The notes below the pieces were generated by a model. It made no database searches. It worked only from the letters and a program-made list of their open reading frames with translations, and was not told where the DNA came from. The position numbers were made by a program, and so were the translations under genes. From contig UZAE01012521.1 in assembly GCA_900617975.1 (NCBI GenBank), positions 1 to 38,554 on the forward strand: 38,554 nt of DNA, in the 5' to 3' direction. Source of the stretch: Rodentolepis nana. Taxonomy: Eukaryota > Platyhelminthes > Cestoda > Cyclophyllidea > Hymenolepididae. Position 1 is the first letter of the stretch, and each line of letters begins with the position of its first letter. Shown here in pieces: positions 12,071-30,392 of this stretch.

Positions 12071-12483
12071 AACATTTATTTATGCCGATTGGAAAACGTT
12101 TTGATAGTTATCATTAGCCCTTTAGTTGGCTTCAGGCTTCAAAGAGGGGAAGGAGCATCAAATTGAAAAAAGTCGAGTGGGGAGGGGGGGGGGAAACAGA
12201 AGAGTGTTTCAAAGATGAAAAAGAGACAGAGGTCAACTGCCGGTTTATAGACTGTTTTGTCNGGGGGGGGGGAAACAGAAGAGTGTTTCAAAGATGAAAA
12301 AGAGACAGACACAAATATAGAGAGTAGGGTAAGGTGAGTATCTTGGAGGTAGTCGAATATGACATACAGTGGGGTGATGGTAACTTGAAGTGAGAAGTCA
12401 ACTGCCAGTTAGTAGACTTTTTTGCCGTATGAATATACGTTGCCCAGGATGCACCACTTGGAGGTAAGTCTATCGCACACCCC
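12071..12483 (-). repeat. SINE-like repeat copy 2, chimeric around an N
   Basis: Minus-strand element with its tail at left (TATTTATGCCG, TTTTGATAGTTATC) and head at right (CACTTGGAGGTAAGTC, GCACACCCC). From the G-run to AAGAGACAG the sequence occurs twice, either side of the N at 12262. The left half jumps from AGAGACAG straight to GTCAACTGCCGG, skipping about 115 nt. It is either two nested copies or a collapsed assembly gap. Confidence 0.9.
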
Positions 12484-13021
12484 TTATAACTAGACACAAA
12501 GCTGCCAATCAGCGGTCATCCACTCAGGTTGGTCTTGGTCCCGTTGACTATGTCAAACAGTCATTCTCCGTGGCGAGACGCTACGGATTGACTACCGAAT
12601 CAGTGTTTGACAGCTTTAACTAGTAAAAAAACTGTTTGTCCTATCATCGTTCTGCGGGACATCGAAAATATGACCCAGTATTGTGGAGTCAGTGTTTTTT
12701 TATTTACTGATCTCAAAGTCACCATTCGTTCTTATTATAAGGCAAAATCTAATTAGGTTGGATTGGCATATTCTCAACTCTTAAAAGTGAGCAATTATTG
12801 CTTTTCAACTTACAATTACATTTAGTGTTTTGTTTGGTTCACATCCACATGAATGAAATTTGATGATAACTGCTGCTCTCTTCATCGTGCCATATAATTT
12901 AATATTTTTTTGGCATTTAGTCTCCTAATCAAACCACTATGCTTCCTTTGAAGCGAGACCTTCACCAAACCAACAGGGCAATACAGCGCTAGAAGTTAAC
13001 GTATATCAATGCCACAAATGT
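12484..13021. other. Spacer between repeat copies 2 and 3
   Basis: No gene, RNA motif or repeat was recognised in this 540-nt stretch. Confidence 0.6.
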
Positions 13022-13463
13022 GGGATGTGCGGTAGACTTGCCTCCACGTGGTGCACCCTGGACAACGTATACTCATACGGGGTCTATTAACTGGCAGTTG
13101 ACTTCTGACTTCAAATAAAAGTCTATCAATCGGCAGTTGACTTCTCACTTCAAACGAAAAGTCTATTACCCGGCAACTGACTTCTCACTTCAAACTACCA
13201 TCACCCCGCTGTATGTCATATTCGACTCTCATCTCACCTTTTTCCACCTTTTCTACCTTAATCTTTGAAACACTCTTCTGTCCCCCCCTCAACTTTTTCA
13301 ATTTAATGTTCCTTCCCCTCTGTGAAGCCCGAAGTCAACTAAAGGGCAAATGATAACTATCAAAACGCCTGCCATTTGATATAAGTACGAACCTTCCCTC
13401 TGTGAAGCCCGAAGTCAACTAAAGGGCAAATGATAACTATCAAAACGCCTGCCATTTGATATG
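13022..13463 (+). repeat. SINE-like repeat copy 3 with internal tandem units
   Basis: Plus-strand element. The unit around AGTCTATNAANCGGCAGTTG and ACTTCTCACTTCAAA is present three times in tandem (about 13081-13196). The 3' end, from CTTCCCTCTGTGAAG to GCCATTTGATAT, is present twice (about 13312-13384 and 13392-13463). Both duplications fall at the same places where other copies vary. Confidence 0.9.
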
Positions 13464-14434
13464 AATTAAGTAAGTGCCACAAATATCGAAATTCTCTGGA
13501 ATGATGATGGTCTTTCCATTCACTTAGCAACTTGACATGGTAAAGCTCCACTTCTTTGCTAAGTTAGAGGAAGCAAGGTATATTCTCCGAATCTACAACT
13601 GTTCTGTGTCATTAAAGTTGAGTTTTTTATTTTCATCAGTCGTTGGGATAATAACTATGTAATTATGCTTTCATTTCGTTTAAATTTGTGTCCTACGCAG
13701 TGCAAATTACTCAAATAACAACGCAATTGAATTCAGTTCAACTTCTGCCTTATTTTATAACCAGAGGTTTACAAGTTGTAATTAATACTTTTCGGTTCTT
13801 ATGTAAACTTTTTTACTGATTAACTCTCCCCATTCAAGTATCAATTAAGTCGTTATTTGGTGAGTAGATTCACCTCTCGGAGTCGTTTTATGTCTGTAAT
13901 TATTTCAACTTCTTCAATGAATTTACGCATAATGTAGTATTCAAAAAATATAACTCATGCCTAGAAAGTTTCTACCACCTCAATTGTGTCCGTTCGATAA
14001 ATAAAGGCGCTTAAAACTAGACTGGCTGTTCAAGACATTTGGACACAGGCTTTAGGTATATTTAAGCGCGCACGGAGAGTATCACAAAACACAGGAAAGG
14101 TGTGGTTGGAACTTGGGAATTTCAGAGAGGGATTAAGAAGGCAAAAAGAGGGACATCAAGTGGAGGGAGTGAAGAGTTGGGAGGAGGGTGAGGCGATGGG
14201 ACGATTCTGGTGTACACGTTGATTCGGAAAAATTGATTCGGCGCATTTGGCGTAAAAAGAATGAGGAGGGGGGGTGGGTGGGTTGGTGGTGGTGGGGTCT
14301 TACTTGTTGTGACAGTTCTACTTACTTTAAGTAAATTTTATATTAAAGATGACTGTTAGGGTTATGCGATTTTATGAAGGCGATAAATTCTAAGACGTGC
14401 TGTTGTTGGTGGTAAACATATTCTTCTTATGTGC
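13464..14434. other. Spacer containing the collagen 3' UTR
   Basis: Lies downstream of the collagen stop in transcript direction, so its right part is probably 3' UTR. I did not find a clear AATAAA on the minus strand close to the stop; an AATATA variant sits near 14340. A GA-rich and G-rich stretch spans about 14150-14300. Confidence 0.5.
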
Positions 14435-22311
<7,877 letters not shown>

Positions 22312-22640
22312 GGTTGCCGACACGCGGACGGGCAGCTGTGCAGCGCGACTAAAATCCCGGCTGCTGGGCACAACTGCTCTTTCCACGATGCTACAAGTGG
22401 CTTCTCCCTCAAACGTTCTTTCGCTTGCACGCACAGAGCACTGGACTGACCATTTCCCCTTGCCACTTGTGCCCATACCTACCTACGCACTCCTCGTGTT
22501 ATACCCCCTTCGAATCAATACTTCTACTGGTGCGTTCCCGTCCCACATTTGGGGTCTCAGAAATTTTTGCCCACACCGCTGCACCTATGCGCTTATGTTT
22601 GTATCCACGCACGCACGCTTGCCCTAGAAATCTTAGCCTA
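22312..22640 (-). promoter_or_regulatory. Probable collagen 5' UTR / proximal promoter
   Basis: This stretch just upstream of the collagen ATG is clearly richer in G+C and CpG than its surroundings. On the minus strand GGGGGTATAACACG near 22492-22506 is a weak TATA-like element about 190 nt before the ATG. The transcription start cannot be fixed from sequence alone. Confidence 0.3.
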
Positions 22641-25321
22641 TCAGCACGCTGGCAAGCTACAAGCCCGACATAGATTAGTATCTCAAATTTCTGATATAAC
22701 ATTCTATTTCCACCATTCCAAGCTAAATTTTACCATTTATCTTGGAACTGTAACTAAGAGCTGTGAACAAAATGATTAGACACAAAGGTTAATATTAATT
22801 AAGAGAACGATCGTTGAAAACAAGTTTTAAGTGACTAGTTCTTTTACCTTGACAACATCTAGATAATACTTTCATTTGAGTTCTATAAAAGTTTCGACTT
22901 ACGTCAGAGGTTGAAACTATCCTGACTAAAGCTAGACGCTTAAATCTTCAGAGAGTGAAATTTGAATTTTCAAATTCATTTGAGTGTCACAAATCCTCTA
23001 TTAACATTAAAAGTGTTCAATATGAGTAAAATATTAAGTCTTATGTAAAAATAGCCTAAGTTTTTGTTAAGGTGGGATAAAATGCTGTAAAAATTGCTTC
23101 CAAAATAGCAGAAAAAGGTAGAATTGATTTTGGCCCCGAGAAAGCCTTCCTGACCTACTTACACCGGGTTGGTACATACTTGATGGCTAAGTGTGTGCAG
23201 CTCTATTGCGCGTGGTATATTTCTGTGAGCTGATTGGTGTGTTTGCTAACAGGCACCCATCATCATTGGCTGGCACTTCTTATTGGTTGCATACAACTAT
23301 TGTTTAAGCATCTTGTTTGCTTCACAATTGACATGGTTTGTTTAGAGGATTTTCACGAATTACTAGTTAGCATAGGGTTTTATTTTTTTTGAAAGTAATT
23401 GGTAAGCGGTATAGTTTTCCAAAATATGAATAACCCCCCCCCCCCTCTATATTCTTGACTAAGAAATAACCATATATTCTTTATCTCTGAAAGAGAGATG
23501 CGCAGGTTAACGAAATATTGACATGGCATTTTATTCCCCAAAAATCGAATCGATTTGCCCTGCCTTTAATTTCATATTTTTACTACTTGTTGTTTTTATT
23601 TGTGAACGATATTGTTTCATTATTTCGTAAAAGAGGTTTGACCTTTTATTCTGCATAAATATGGGAAAGCTTGCTTTCCTATGAGATATCAAATAATCTC
23701 CACTAGATCAAAATTTTTGTCGAATAGTAATTTTTAACTTCGTATGTCGAGTTTACTAAAAATGCCAATAAATTATCCCTCATTTTGAGAATAACAGTAA
23801 GCTGATACCTATTTTTAATTATGCATATAATGCTATATAATATGATTCTTGCCATTATCGTGCAATTTTCCTAATTTCTCTTGTACTTTTTCCATCACCT
23901 TGCAAAAAATGTGTCCTCCATTTTTCTATCGCCCTCCCCCCTACTGTTTTCTCCATGGGGTATGTTCCGTGAACTTGAAGGGGAAATATTGGGCTGGGAC
24001 AGGGTCTGGCAAATATGATAAAAAAATGGTAGAATCTTCATTTTTAATTCGTGAATTTTCTGTTAGGTCATCCATTCTTTTCTGCCCAGACCGAGAGTTA
24101 GTATGTTTTAACAAATCGTAATGGATTATTTCACGTCCATTCAATCAGATCTCCAGAAGAATTTTCTTAGGGTTCAACCCTGAAATTAACGAGATGAAAA
24201 TAAGGTTTACATTTGGAGGTAAATATGTATTTCGCTCCAAGGTTGATGTAAACGATCTGCTTCTCGTCCAGTAGTAATCATTTGGCATGGAACTGATGAC
24301 TTCGTTGCTAAAAAGGGGGCAAGTAAGGAGAATTTTTTCTCAACGTGTCGTTGTTAAATTGTGAGTGTTATTGCGACGTCACCAAAAAATTCCATCTTAT
24401 TCAGTTTACTTATGCGCTTCAAGTGTAATTGCACACTTGACCATGGATGTGGGAAATTCTGCGTTAAGGCTTCCATAGTTAGCAGAGCATCTGATTCAAC
24501 CGGGAATTTCAATACCTAATCATCAAAATTTGCCTGTCGTCCTGATTTTGGTGATCCGATTTCAATCTTTTAAATCCCGCGTTGACTTCAATGGGCTGTT
24601 AGCACCTGACCAGGCATTTCAGTAGTACGTATTTCAGTAGCTTTGTAAGCACTCCAACTCTGTTGGGAGGAAGCAACACATAATGGTTGGCATGCTCTCT
24701 GTCAGTTTTGGAGTTTGGACATCAATAATGCCATAAATATTGCCTATAGAGTTGCTTCCTTCACCAGGTCCGCGCGCGAATTGAGCTCAAACAAATGCTT
24801 GGGAAAAAGGTGAAGTTTCTTATTGGCACCGCTAACATTTTTGAGGAAGTAATTAGAAAATCTTTTTTTGATGCATATTCCTAAGTAACCTCAAATCATG
24901 CGCCAACCTCCAACTCTTCCGCCGGTACATCCTCCTTTAATTCGTGCATACACCAACATTGCCATTCAATCACCCCTCTTATGCCATTTCATTGTTCACT
25001 TCCTTCTTACTGGTATTCAAGAGATATAACAAAATTTAAATAATTTTTATAAAATGCCAAATGTTATTTACCTGCACTTCAGTTGAATATGAAACCTCAG
25101 AACTGGATGTCCCAAGCTCCCTTGGAAGCACAGTATTGGTTGTCAAACTATCGACCACAGCTAATCGTGCGCATTAGCGGTTTACGGACTTACTGAATAT
25201 CTTGTTTTGTTGATGGTTGCTGTAGTAATTAGTGGAAACTATGTAGGCACATGGAATCCGCGTCGTGGATTCATTTTATTCCAAGAGAAAGAGCTTAAGG
25301 CGTTGAATGGAAAGAGAAACA
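22641..25321. other. Spacer upstream of collagen
   Basis: AT-rich, no defended gene. It contains three ATTGG (CCAAT on the minus strand) boxes at 23233, 23265 and 23282, a C-run near 23435-23446, and a possible orphan exon at 25072-25160 on the minus strand. Confidence 0.6.
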
Positions 25322-25647
25322 GGGTTGCGCGATAGACTTACCTCTACGAGGTTCACCCTGGGCAATGTACACTCATACGGCAAAAAAGTCCACAAATCGG
25401 TAGTTGACTTCCGACTTCAAACTACCATGACCCCACTGTATGCCATATTCCACCACTTCCACAGTACTCACATCACCTTACCTTTTTCTCTACCTTTGAG
25501 TTTGTCTATCTCAATACATCTGTGAATCATCCTCTTGTTCCCCCTCTCTCACTTGGATGTTCCTCCCCTCTATGAAGCCAGAAATCAAATAAATTGACCA
25601 TGATAACTACCATAGATTCTTCTCATTGCTATAAATAGGTAAATAAC
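25322..25647 (+). repeat. SINE-like repeat copy 4
   Basis: Head GGTTGCGCGATAGACTTACC, then AGGTTCACCCTGGGCAATG, the CT-rich middle, and a diverged 3' end (GATAACTACCATAG, CTATAAATAGGTAAATAA). Full length, plus strand. The 3' hairpin is eroded in this copy. Confidence 0.9.
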
Positions 25648-26109
25648 AGTAGAGACCACATGAATCCAGAGTTTAAATAAGACCCTTTCTGATTTCATAT
25701 CCTCAATAATTTGCGTAGAATTTGACCTTTTTCTCACTCAAGGACGTAATGTGAAAGATCTAACTTCCAGACAAAAAATATGGATATTGATTTAAAAAAC
25801 CATGGCAACTTTTAGTGTTTTCTCAAATTTTGTTTAGCAAATTGAACTATTATTTAATCACTATTAGTAAAATGCAAGAAAGATTCCAACCTCTGCACAT
25901 TTAAAGCTAAAATAATCCTTACCAGCTCATAAGGCAATATATATTAATATATAATTTTTAAGTCATTGAATGCAAGATTTTAAGCGATCCCAAACAGCAT
26001 TGTTGGATATTGGGAGTAAAATGTGACTTGAATTTGCCCCCATTTCTGAGTCTCTTCCGCTCTCAACTGGATTTTTGGGTTTAAACCAGGGATAAATGGC
26101 ATCCAATAT

Positions 26110-26283
26110 TTACATCAAATGGCATGCGTCTTGATGCTTATCATTAGCCCTTAAGTTGACTTCAGGGTTCACAGAGAGGAGGAGGAACATCAAAGTGGAA
26201 AAATTCGAGAGGGGAGGGGGGGGGGAAACAGAAGAGTGTTCCAAAGACGAAGGTAGAAAAGGTAGAAAAAAGGTGAGGTAAGT
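26110..26283 (-). repeat. SINE-like repeat copy 5, cut at an N
   Basis: Minus-strand 3' portion: ATCAAATGGCATGCG at left, through the G-run and ACAGAAGAGTG, to AGGTGAGGTAAGT, then N at 26284. Sequence right of the N is unrelated, so the head is missing or lost in an assembly join. Confidence 0.88.
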
Positions 26284-26454
26284 NGGGAGAATATGCAACT
26301 GATTGTAAAACCTTACACCATTTTTATGCTTTTGCTTACCTGCGCTCTTTGCACTAAAAACACCTACAAAGAAGGGCAAAAAACATTGTAGTAACATATT
26401 CTTTTCACCTTCTAAAGGAAATAAGTTGCTTTTTACGCAGTGAAAGTGTAATAT

Positions 26455-26685
26455 TTATTTATATCAAATGGCAGGCTTTATGATTATTTATCATTATCAT
26501 TTTCACCTAAGTGAGAAAAATTCGAGGTGAACAGAAGAGTGATTTGAGGATGTAAATGAGACAGACAGAGAGACACAAAGGTAGAGAAAAGGGTAAGGTG
26601 AGTGCTGTGTATTGGCTGATTATGACATTCAGTGAGGTCATGGTTGTTTGAAGACGTTTGGAGGCAAGTCAATCGAGCGCCCCTG
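26455..26685 (-). repeat. SINE-like repeat copy 6 with 13-bp target-site duplication
   Basis: Tail ATTTATTTATATCAAATGG at left; head GGAGGCAAGTCAATCGAGCGC at right. Flanks GAAAGTGTAATAT (26442-26454) and GAAAGTGTAGTAT (26686-26698) match at 12 of 13. The middle of the head is deleted. Confidence 0.9.
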
Positions 26686-27381
26686 GAAAGTGTAGTATAG
26701 AGTCCTGAAAAAACACTTATTGTATATTGATGACAAATGGTTTTCAGGGAAATAGAATCTGATCATATTTGCACATAAATTTAACTATTAATAGCAAAGG
26801 CTGACTTCGAGTTAGTAATCCATTATATCATCTCGATTTCAAAGCAATTTATTCTTATTTGTTGAAATTTGATCATTTCCTGGCCTGGTCAACTCATAAA
26901 ACATACAATCTAAAAATAAACTTGGTTAAATAGGAAAGTTTCACTTGTTAGAGGTGATCAAATTCAGATACATAACAAGACAGATTTTCTTTTGGTAAAT
27001 CTAGGATTTTTGGCGAATTGCTATCTGAATTAATAAGCTGTGACTAAATACTTCAGTTATCTCTATAGCGATCTCTTCTAACTTGAAATGCCTTCCAAAA
27101 TTATCTAAACTACCTCAACGATATCGAGGAAACAGAGCCTATGACCTTGAATGCTTTTACTGAGGTCGGGATGGTTATGTGACATGTCTTCCCATGAGGA
27201 TAACCCAGAACTTGGTCGTTAAATACTGCTTCTTTGGGGACACTGACCCTATTGCAGAATGTTTGAGCGCGTACGAGGTTTCTTAGTTTGACCTTGCGGG
27301 AGCTGTGTACTCCACAACTTATTTATTGCGTGAAATTAACTACTTTGAAGACATGTCAACAAATTGAAATCAAGTTAATAT

Positions 27382-27705
27382 TTATTTATTTCAAATGGCA
27401 GGCGTTTTGATAACTATCATTAGCCATTTAGCTGACTTCGGGCTTCACGGAGGGAAGGTTCATCAAAGTAGCAGAAAATCGAGGAGTGGGGAACAGAAGA
27501 GAGATTCTCAGATCCAAAAGAGAAAGACAGACATAAAGGTAGAGAAAAAGGTAAGATGAGTACTGTGAAATGGGTTGAATATGGGATACAGAGGGGGGGG
27601 GGTAGTTTGAAGTCAGAAGTCAATTGCCGGTTAATAGACTTTTTTGCCGTATGAGTATACGTTGCCCAGGGTGCACCACGTGGAGATAAGTCTATCGCGC
27701 ACCCC
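27382..27705 (-). repeat. SINE-like repeat copy 7 with 13-bp target-site duplication
   Basis: Nearly complete minus-strand copy, ending at the head GCGCACCCC. Flanks ATCAAGTTAATAT (27369-27381) and ATCAAGTAAATAT (27706-27718) match at 12 of 13. This copy fixes the 5' boundary of the family at GGGGTGCGCGATAGAC. Confidence 0.93.
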
Positions 27706-28181
27706 ATCAAGTAAATATGAGAATCGGAAATAGATTTAGCATTTCGGTAAATTCAAGTCACTTCAAATATTTCTCTGGATATACCCTAGAATATCACTTT
27801 GAGGTACATTTTTTACCAAAAAATCCTCTCTGTGAATAGATATGGAGCAATTTATTGACCCGGTCAGGTAATTCTTAACTTTACTAATGCGTGATAATCT
27901 TGCAAATGGTTATAAATAGCAAATATTTTTTATTGCAAAGAATTTCTAATGCATTAAATACTTGAGATAAATATGCTACTTAAAAAAGCGAATGGTACTT
28001 ATAGAAGTTATAGCAATCTACCATCAGGCAGTAAATATATATGTGCTGGTCACAAGTATGCGGCTGAATTTTGGAAATAGAGTAAGAAGTCGTAGACTTC
28101 TTGAAATGCAAAAAAAATATATTGATAAAAATGACAATAATTCACAACTTTGACTTATTTCCTACATTGGCGCTGGTACCT

Positions 28182-28297
28182 TGGGGCCATGGTTGCTTGA
28201 AGTGAGAAGTCAGCAGCCTGTTTATTGACACGTTTTCTGTGTGAGTATACGTTGCCCAGGGTGCACCACGTGGAGGTAAGTTTATCGTGTACCCTGC
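28182..28297 (-). repeat. SINE-like repeat copy 8, head fragment only
   Basis: Only the 5' third remains: GAAGTGAGAAGTCAGCAGCC through GAGTATACGTTGCCCAGGG and GGAGGTAAGTTTATCG. Loss of the 3' part is not the usual retroposon truncation, so a later deletion is likely. Confidence 0.85.
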
Positions 28298-29500
28298 CTA
28301 TTTGAAATATAAATTGTATGTTTTAATATAATTGTTTCCCAGACAGTCAATGTTATCGTACGACAACTCGGAGTTAATTAAAAGATCATCAATATAAAGT
28401 TCTATTATTTACGGCGATTATTCAGAGTTCAGGTTTGAAAACCACGCTATATTTACCTAGCCACTATTCAATCGTTAAAAAAATAAGAATAGTTCGATCC
28501 GATTCGTTTTCACTTTATACAAGAGTTTGTTTTAAAAATAGACACAATCAGCAAAAAATCATTGTAAACGGGAGTAAAATTTGGCGCTTTTAATCATCTC
28601 TGACGGAGGGATATAATTAACTTGGGTGCATTTCTCCCTATTCAAATCATAAAAAAGACCAGGTAAAAACTTGCATGGAGGCAATAAATCCTATTCCTTA
28701 ACCTCAGGCGCAAATTTTGGTAATAACTTGCAAGAAAACGGCGTGTTATTCTCGGATATTCGCATTAGAAAAAAACAAAAACTTCATTCAATCGAAATTC
28801 CACATGGTGGAAAGTCAATTGTTTGCAATCTTAACGTTAAGTTGATGAACACAGTCCAACATCCACGTGCCAAAAAATAGAGAGTCATATTCTATCAGTC
28901 GTTGGTAGTACAAAAAATGTTTTAATGTGGTCAACGATGCTTTAGCGTTGGAACTCATGTACTAGTCAGGTTAGGCTTCAACGAAAACACGGCAAATTGG
29001 GTCGAATTAGAGGATGTAATGGTGATGGCTTAATTCGAATTCTAGGAGCTTTGAGTAGTCCACTATCTCATGCTCTTTCCCACTCACTTAGAAATATCCA
29101 AGTATTCCACAAGTCGAAGACACTTTTTCGATTCATTGGTTTCTGGAGAGATTCAGATTTTATTTGTTAATTTGTTGAAATTGAATGGTCGATCACGCCA
29201 CTGACTCATTTATGTCAAATCAGTAAATCTTAACAGCAAAATACTATTTCTAAAGTATGTTATAACTAAAGCAAAGAAGATTGATTGCGTCTGTTTACAA
29301 TAAAGCATCGAAAACAGAAAGCATAGACTGATGGGAGAGTAGACTTTAATTTAATGACTCAATCAGATACTACCTGCTTAATTGAGACTTTTCTCACCAG
29401 TAATGTCTACTGACTTGGGAGTGCAGTAATTTTATTGAATAGTAGAACTCCAACCTAGCAACTCAATATCATTCTTGTTGTTAAGGTTTTATTATCCCAG
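28298..29500. other. Spacer between repeat copies 8 and 9
   Basis: AT-rich, 1.2 kb. The open frame 28671-28880 has no recognisable motif and ordinary AT-rich composition. Nothing was called. Confidence 0.6.
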
Positions 29501-29801
29501 CAGAGCGATGGACTTACCTCCACGTGGTGCATCCTGGGCAACGTTTACTCATATGGCAAAAAATGTCTATAAACTGGCAGTTGACTTCTGACTTCAAACT
29601 GCCATGCCCACAGTACTCACATCGCCTTTTTTCTACCATTGTGTCTGTGTCTTTTACATCTTTGAAACTCTCTTCTGTTACCCCCTCCCCACTCGACTTT
29701 CTGTTACTTTGATGTTCCTCCTCTTCTCTGAGAAATCCGAAGTCAGCTAAAGGGCTAATGATAACCACCAAGACGCCTGCCATTTGAAACAAATAAATAT
29801 T
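29501..29801 (+). repeat. SINE-like repeat copy 9
   Basis: Plus-strand copy: GCGATGGACTTACCTCCACG at the head, ACTCATATGGCAAAAAATG, the CT-rich middle, and GCCATTTGAAACAAATAAAT at the tail. A block of about 35 nt around the CACCCC..TGTATGTCATA segment is missing. Confidence 0.9.
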
Positions 29802-30352
29802 GTCCTCTTTAGGGTGTTTCAGGAAAGTACATTGCTTTTTTATGCTCTACGCAGGCATTTTCGAAGTTACACCAGGTGGCCAGTAGCATACTGGTAGAGT
29901 CTTTTTCGGGGTCTGTTTATTCATTTTAATTTACTCAATACTATTGATTTGCCTTTCCTGGATCTAGCTTATTTGCCATGGCTCTCGATATTAAGAACGA
30001 TTCATTGGATGAAAATAACGATTTCTGATAACATTAATTAGTTGGTTAGAAATTAGCACTAACAAAATTTGTAAAAATGCCATATTCGTTGATGTTGTCG
30101 ATTTATTTTGCCTTTTACGGTAAAAATACAGGCACATTAACCTTTAAATCAACCTTTTAGATCCAGATGATGAAAGATGGTTCTTGTAACAAGATTAGCA
30201 AGCAAATAGTCATTTAATTTCGCCTTCTTCTTGGTGTACAATTTTACTATACACAATGGAGTTGTAAAGCTTTTGGACGGAGGAATTTCGTTCGCGGATT
30301 AACTTTAAAAACAATGAAAACCAAGACTGCACGAGTTTGAATCATTCCTATT
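29802..30352. other. Spacer
   Basis: AT-rich. The only item of note is a tRNA-like string at about 29880-29905, listed among the rejected observations. Confidence 0.6.
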
Positions 30353-30392
30353 AAACTATCAGAACGCCTGCCATTTGATATAAATAAATTTC
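30353..30392 (+). repeat. SINE-like repeat copy 10, 3' end only
   Basis: Forty bases matching only the 3' terminus: CTATCAGAACGCCTGCCATT then TGATATAAATAAAT. A bare 3' end is what 5' truncation during target-primed reverse transcription leaves. Confidence 0.75.

Noticed and set aside
27660..27690. Similarity of the head's CACCCTGGGCAACG to Alu/7SL sequence
   Set aside because: The match is a dozen bases in a different arrangement. The 7SL promoter and right-hand sequence are absent, so I treat it as chance.
27375..27706. The repeat family as a MITE or other DNA transposon
   Set aside because: Its two ends are not inverted copies of each other, the duplications are 13-16 bp rather than a fixed short size, and the tail is A/T-rich and variable.
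28671..28880. A 69-codon plus-strand open frame
   Set aside because: No domain, signal peptide or family motif is visible, and open frames of this length are expected by chance in a window this size.
29878..29906. GTAGCATACTGGTAGAGTC, which looks like a tRNA A box and D loop
   Set aside because: There is no B box or acceptor pairing in the next 80 nt, so I do not call a tRNA.
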